DNA from: Syntrophaceae bacterium
GTDB lineage: Bacteria > Desulfobacterota > DTXE01
NCBI GenBank assembly: GCA_012962595.1
Contig: DTXE01000505.1
Coordinates: 1-8,611 of the forward strand
Direction: 5' to 3'
DNA length: 8,611 bases
Shown: positions 6,480-8,611 of the stretch, one piece after another
Layout: every line of letters begins with the position of its first letter
Numbering within the stretch: the stretch's first letter is position 1
Position numbers and translations under genes: made by a program
The notes under the pieces: model-generated
Told to the model about the DNA's origin: nothing
Seen by the model: the letters and a program-made list of their open reading frames with translations, nothing else
The model's database searches: none

Positions 6480-7706
6480 ATGACATTAGATACCATAATT
6501 CTTTTAGTGGGCCTTGTTGCGGCAGTGTACATGGCATGGAATATTGGTGCCAACGATGTTGCCAATGCCATGGCTACCGCTGTTGGTGCAAAGGCTATTA
6601 CCCTTAAACAGGCAGTTATTATTGCCGCCATATTAGACCTCATTGGTGCCGCCTTTATAGGAAGTCATGTTGCACAGACCATCCGCAAAGGGATAGTTCA
6701 CCCCGATGTTTTAGGAGATCCCACGGTGGTGATGATTGGTTTGCTGTCCGCACTCCTAGCCGCCAGTTTTTGGGTGTTTTTTGCCACCTGGTCCCGCCTT
6801 CCGGTCTCTACCAGCCATGCTGTGGTAGGTGCTATGCTGGGGTTTGGGCTAATTACCGGTGGCCCATCAGTGGTCAACTGGGCTAAGACCTCAGAAATTG
6901 TGGTCTGTTGGATACTCTCACCATTCTTTAGCGGTATTCTAGCCTATTTTATATATAAGGTTATCTACCGGAATATACTTTCTAAGGAAAACATGTTTTT
7001 CCATGCAGTAAGACTGAGTCCTTATTTTGTGGGGATAACGTTTTTTGTTATGTTTCTCTCACTATTCCTCAAGACACCATTGGGTGAAAAGGTGGGGTTT
7101 GGAACCGGAGAGAGTGTAGCAGCGGCCCTAATTATCGGTTTTTTATTGGGAATTCTGGGACGATGGTTCATCAAGACCTTTATTACATCTAGCGGACTAA
7201 AAGGGGTAGAAGAGGCGTTTAGGCGCATTCAGATTCTCACTTCCTGCTACGTATCACTTGCTCATGGGGCAAATGATGTGGCCAATGCCATGGGTCCTTT
7301 TGCTGGCATATACTTCATCGTAACGAGACATACCATTGGTCCAGAAATTCCCATCCCTTTTTACTTACTGGCACTTGGAGGTATGATGATAGCATTTGGG
7401 ATATTGACCTGGGGTTATAGGGTTATCGGAACCGTGGGCTCAAGGATCACCACCCTTACTAACACCCGGGGTTTTTCTGTAGACTTTGGAACGGCCACCT
7501 CTGTCCTGCTGGCATCCAAGATGGGACTCCCGGTCTCTACCACCCATGCGGCTGTGGGTGCGGTCATTGGGGTAGGACTTGCCAGGGGATTTGAGGCAGT
7601 AGATTTTAGGGTTGTATGGAAAATATTACTTTACTGGGTAATAACCTTGCCAGCGGCTGCAATATGTTGTATGATTATCTTTAAGTTCATTAACTTATTA
7701 ATTTAG
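6480..7706 (+). CDS. pit: Low-affinity inorganic phosphate transporter, PiT family
   Basis: Inner-membrane permease that takes up phosphate (as metal-phosphate with H+ in E. coli PitA, or with a cation in other members). The 408 residues consist of two homologous halves, the classical PiT arrangement. Each half has the signature GANDVANA (23-30 and 263-270) and the motif PVST(S/T)H (108-113 and 351-356). Many hydrophobic helices are separated by a short central loop (about 155-240) much smaller than that of eukaryotic PiT proteins. The ATG at 6480 is chosen because the first signature starts only 22 residues later; its ribosome-binding site is weak. The stop is 13 bp before the DUF47 gene, the usual bacterial pairing of pit with its PhoU-like partner. 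The gene is divergent from phoB. Low-affinity Pit is generally thought to work under phosphate sufficiency, and no Pho box is seen upstream. Confidence 0.95.
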   Translation: MTLDTIILLVGLVAAVYMAWNIGANDVANAMATAVGAKAITLKQAVIIAAILDLIGAAFIGSHVAQTIRKGIVHPDVLGDPTVVMIGLLSALLAASFWVFFATWSRLPVSTSHAVVGAMLGFGLITGGPSVVNWAKTSEIVVCWILSPFFSGILAYFIYKVIYRNILSKENMFFHAVRLSPYFVGITFFVMFLSLFLKTPLGEKVGFGTGESVAAALIIGFLLGILGRWFIKTFITSSGLKGVEEAFRRIQILTSCYVSLAHGANDVANAMGPFAGIYFIVTRHTIGPEIPIPFYLLALGGMMIAFGILTWGYRVIGTVGSRITTLTNTRGFSVDFGTATSVLLASKMGLPVSTTHAAVGAVIGVGLARGFEAVDFRVVWKILLYWVITLPAAAICCMIIFKFINLLI

Positions 7707-7719
7707 AAAGGCGTATGAC

Positions 7720-8385
7720 ATGCGGATACCGTTACTGACCTTATTTAGAAAATCGCCCTTTGAAGACCTTAAAACTCATGCCCATAAGGTAAAGGAATGC
7801 ACATGGATGTTTAGGAGGGCTATAGAGTGTTACATAGATAAGGCATGTGAGGAGTATGAATACCTGGCTAAAGAGGTATCAAGATTAGAAAATGAGGCAG
7901 ACGCCATTAAAAGGAACATAAGGGGCCACCTACCCAAGGGTGTTATTATGCCGGTAGATAAATTTCAAATTTTTATGTACTTAAGGGAGCAAGATAGGGT
8001 ACTTGATGCCGTTGAAGATGCACTAGATTGGCTGACTTTTAGGTTAACCGATATCCCCAAAGAGGTAGAAAAGGATCTTCTAAGTCTAGTAGATAAGGAC
8101 ATAGAGGCTATAGGTCTTTTAGGCCCCATGCTGGATGCAGCAAATGCCTATTTTAGATACAACGATGAAAAAGATAGGGAGAGGGTAAAGGAATTGATCA
8201 GAGAGATACGCCAAAAAGAACATGAAGCAGACCAGATTGAGAAGAAAATGAAAAAGACCATTTTTAATCTGAACATCGAACCTGTCTCTATATGCCACTT
8301 CAATCATGTGCTGGACAAAATCGGTGAGATTGCAGACCATGCCGAGAATGCCGGTGACATGATGCGGGCTATGATGGCTAAATAA
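7720..8385 (+). CDS. DUF47 / TIGR00153 family PhoU-like Pit accessory protein
   Basis: Cytoplasmic all-helical protein of the DUF47 family (YkaA-type, PF01865), distantly related to PhoU and very often encoded next to pit; it is thought to regulate or assist the permease, though the mechanism is not established. At 221 residues it is full length. Family features visible are the MRIP...LFRKSPFEDL start, RNIRGHLPKGVIMPVD (about 66-81), the YLREQD segment, and near the end DKIGEIADHAENAGD, a PhoU-like metal-binding type motif. The start has a good ribosome-binding site (AGAAAGG, ~9 nt away), 13 bp after the pit stop, so it forms a two-gene operon with pit. From residue 12 to its end it aligns without gaps to the C-terminal half of the PhoU fusion at 1524-2156 (~84% identity), so one is a duplicate of the other. 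Confidence 0.92.
   Translation: MRIPLLTLFRKSPFEDLKTHAHKVKECTWMFRRAIECYIDKACEEYEYLAKEVSRLENEADAIKRNIRGHLPKGVIMPVDKFQIFMYLREQDRVLDAVEDALDWLTFRLTDIPKEVEKDLLSLVDKDIEAIGLLGPMLDAANAYFRYNDEKDRERVKELIREIRQKEHEADQIEKKMKKTIFNLNIEPVSICHFNHVLDKIGEIADHAENAGDMMRAMMAK
7753..8385 (+). repeat. DUF47 coding repeat, copy 2 (stand-alone gene)
   Basis: This 633 bp segment encodes residues 12-221 of the stand-alone DUF47 protein plus the stop and pairs with the minus-strand copy at 1524-2156. The two copies flank 5,596 bp containing the phoU N-terminal half, pstB, phoR, phoB and pit. Being in inverted orientation, they could in principle recombine to invert that block. Confidence 0.9.
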
Positions 8386-8400
8386 GGCCTCTTGCACAAA

Positions 8401-8471
8401 AAATCCTAACTCCAAAATTCTAAATCCTAAAAAATTGTACTAGTCACGAATAGCGTTGACATTTAGTGACT
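8401..8471. repeat. Short intergenic word repeats downstream of the DUF47 gene
   Basis: AAATCCTAA occurs twice (8401-8409 and 8422-8430) within an AT-rich stretch. AGTCAC at 8442-8447 and GTGACT at 8466-8471 form a 6-bp inverted repeat with an 18-nt loop. CGAATAGCG at 8447-8455 is the reverse complement of a word at 3673-3681 in the pstB leader. These look like degenerate copies of dispersed intergenic repeats; no coding sequence or clear terminator is present here. Confidence 0.35.
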
Positions 8472-8490
8472 TATCAAGGTGAAACATTCA

Positions 8491-8505
8491 TGGCCCTTCG
8501 GGCCA
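8491..8505. other. Short GC-rich hairpin, possible weak terminator
   Basis: TGGCCC and GGGCCA form a perfect 6-bp stem around a TTC triloop, about 105 bp after the DUF47 stop. No T-run follows on either strand, so intrinsic termination is not well supported. It is the only compact stable hairpin after the pit-DUF47 operon. Confidence 0.3.
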
Positions 8506-8548
8506 CAAAGAAGAATTGGAAGTAGCGCTTTCTGGTTCAAATTCAGAA

Positions 8549-8611
8549 ATGGAATCGAATATGATAATAGCCGAATATAACAATCGCATCAAAAAATTTG
8601 AAGTTGAAGGA
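8549..8611 (+). CDS. Possible start of an unrecognised gene (3'-partial)
   Basis: An ATG at 8549 opens a frame of 21 codons running off the window end (beginning MESNMIIAEYNNRIKKF). The frame is stop-free back to 8483, and the upstream part (KEELEVALSGSNSE) also reads like protein. The true start could therefore be the TTG at 8516, the ATG at 8549, or the ATG at 8561, which has a GGA about 7 nt upstream. None has a strong ribosome-binding site. The fragment is too short for family assignment. Confidence 0.35.
   Translation, partial: MESNMIIAEYNNRIKKFEVEG

Noticed and set aside
6386..6643. 85-residue minus-strand reading frame upstream of phoB
   Set aside because: Most of it is antisense to the first GANDVANA signature of pit; no family resemblance.
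8119..8415. 98-residue minus-strand reading frame
   Set aside because: It lies antisense to the DUF47 gene, whose family motifs and ribosome-binding site are clear; similar antisense frames occur opposite other genes here.
8456..8490. TTGACA at 8456-8461 as a promoter for the last frame
   Set aside because: No acceptable -10 lies 15-19 bp downstream.
1..8611. Mobile element, CRISPR array, tRNA or rRNA gene
   Set aside because: No transposase, integrase, regularly spaced repeats or structured RNA gene is visible; all large frames are phosphate-uptake genes. The inverted DUF47 copies are coding duplicates, not insertion-sequence ends.

Overview
The window is an 8.6 kb phosphate-uptake and phosphate-sensing locus of a bacterium. 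It encodes the two membrane subunits (PstC, partial, and PstA) and the ATPase (PstB) of the high-affinity Pst transporter, a PhoU-type regulator with an extra domain, the PhoR/PhoB two-component system, a low-affinity PiT-family phosphate permease, and its DUF47 (TIGR00153/YkaA-type, PhoU-like) partner. The moderate-to-low GC content, tight packing and gene set are compatible with a Gram-negative anaerobe of the Desulfobacterota/Nitrospirota kind. No marker gene is present, so this is only a weak guess.

Layout. Bases 2-1521 carry pstC (5' end outside the window) and pstA on the + strand. Only 2 bp after the pstA stop they meet, tail to tail, a minus-strand block of phoU-DUF47 fusion, pstB, phoR and phoB (1524-6214, transcribed in the order phoB, phoR, pstB, phoU). 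A 265 bp divergent intergenic region (6215-6479) separates phoB from the plus-strand pair pit and DUF47 (6480-8385). The last 226 bp hold short repeated intergenic words, a small hairpin and possibly the start of another gene.

How the genes work together. PhoR and PhoB sense low phosphate and activate the regulon. PstC, PstA and PstB (with a PstS presumably upstream of the window) import phosphate at high affinity, and PhoU relays the transporter state to PhoR. Pit with its DUF47 partner is the low-affinity route. A well-formed candidate Pho box (two 11-bp units plus a correctly spaced -10) overlaps the end of phoR and should drive pstB-phoU separately from phoB-phoR.

The most unusual feature is phoU. 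It encodes a complete PhoU joined to a complete DUF47 domain. That domain is about 84% identical, without gaps, to the stand-alone DUF47 protein encoded next to pit. The two copies lie in inverted orientation about 5.6 kb apart and share perfect stretches of 50 and 48 nt, which suggests fairly recent duplication or continuing gene conversion. The fusion places a Pit-partner-type module directly on the Pst/PhoR regulator. The pst operon is also split: pstB-phoU is convergent with pstC-pstA instead of following it.
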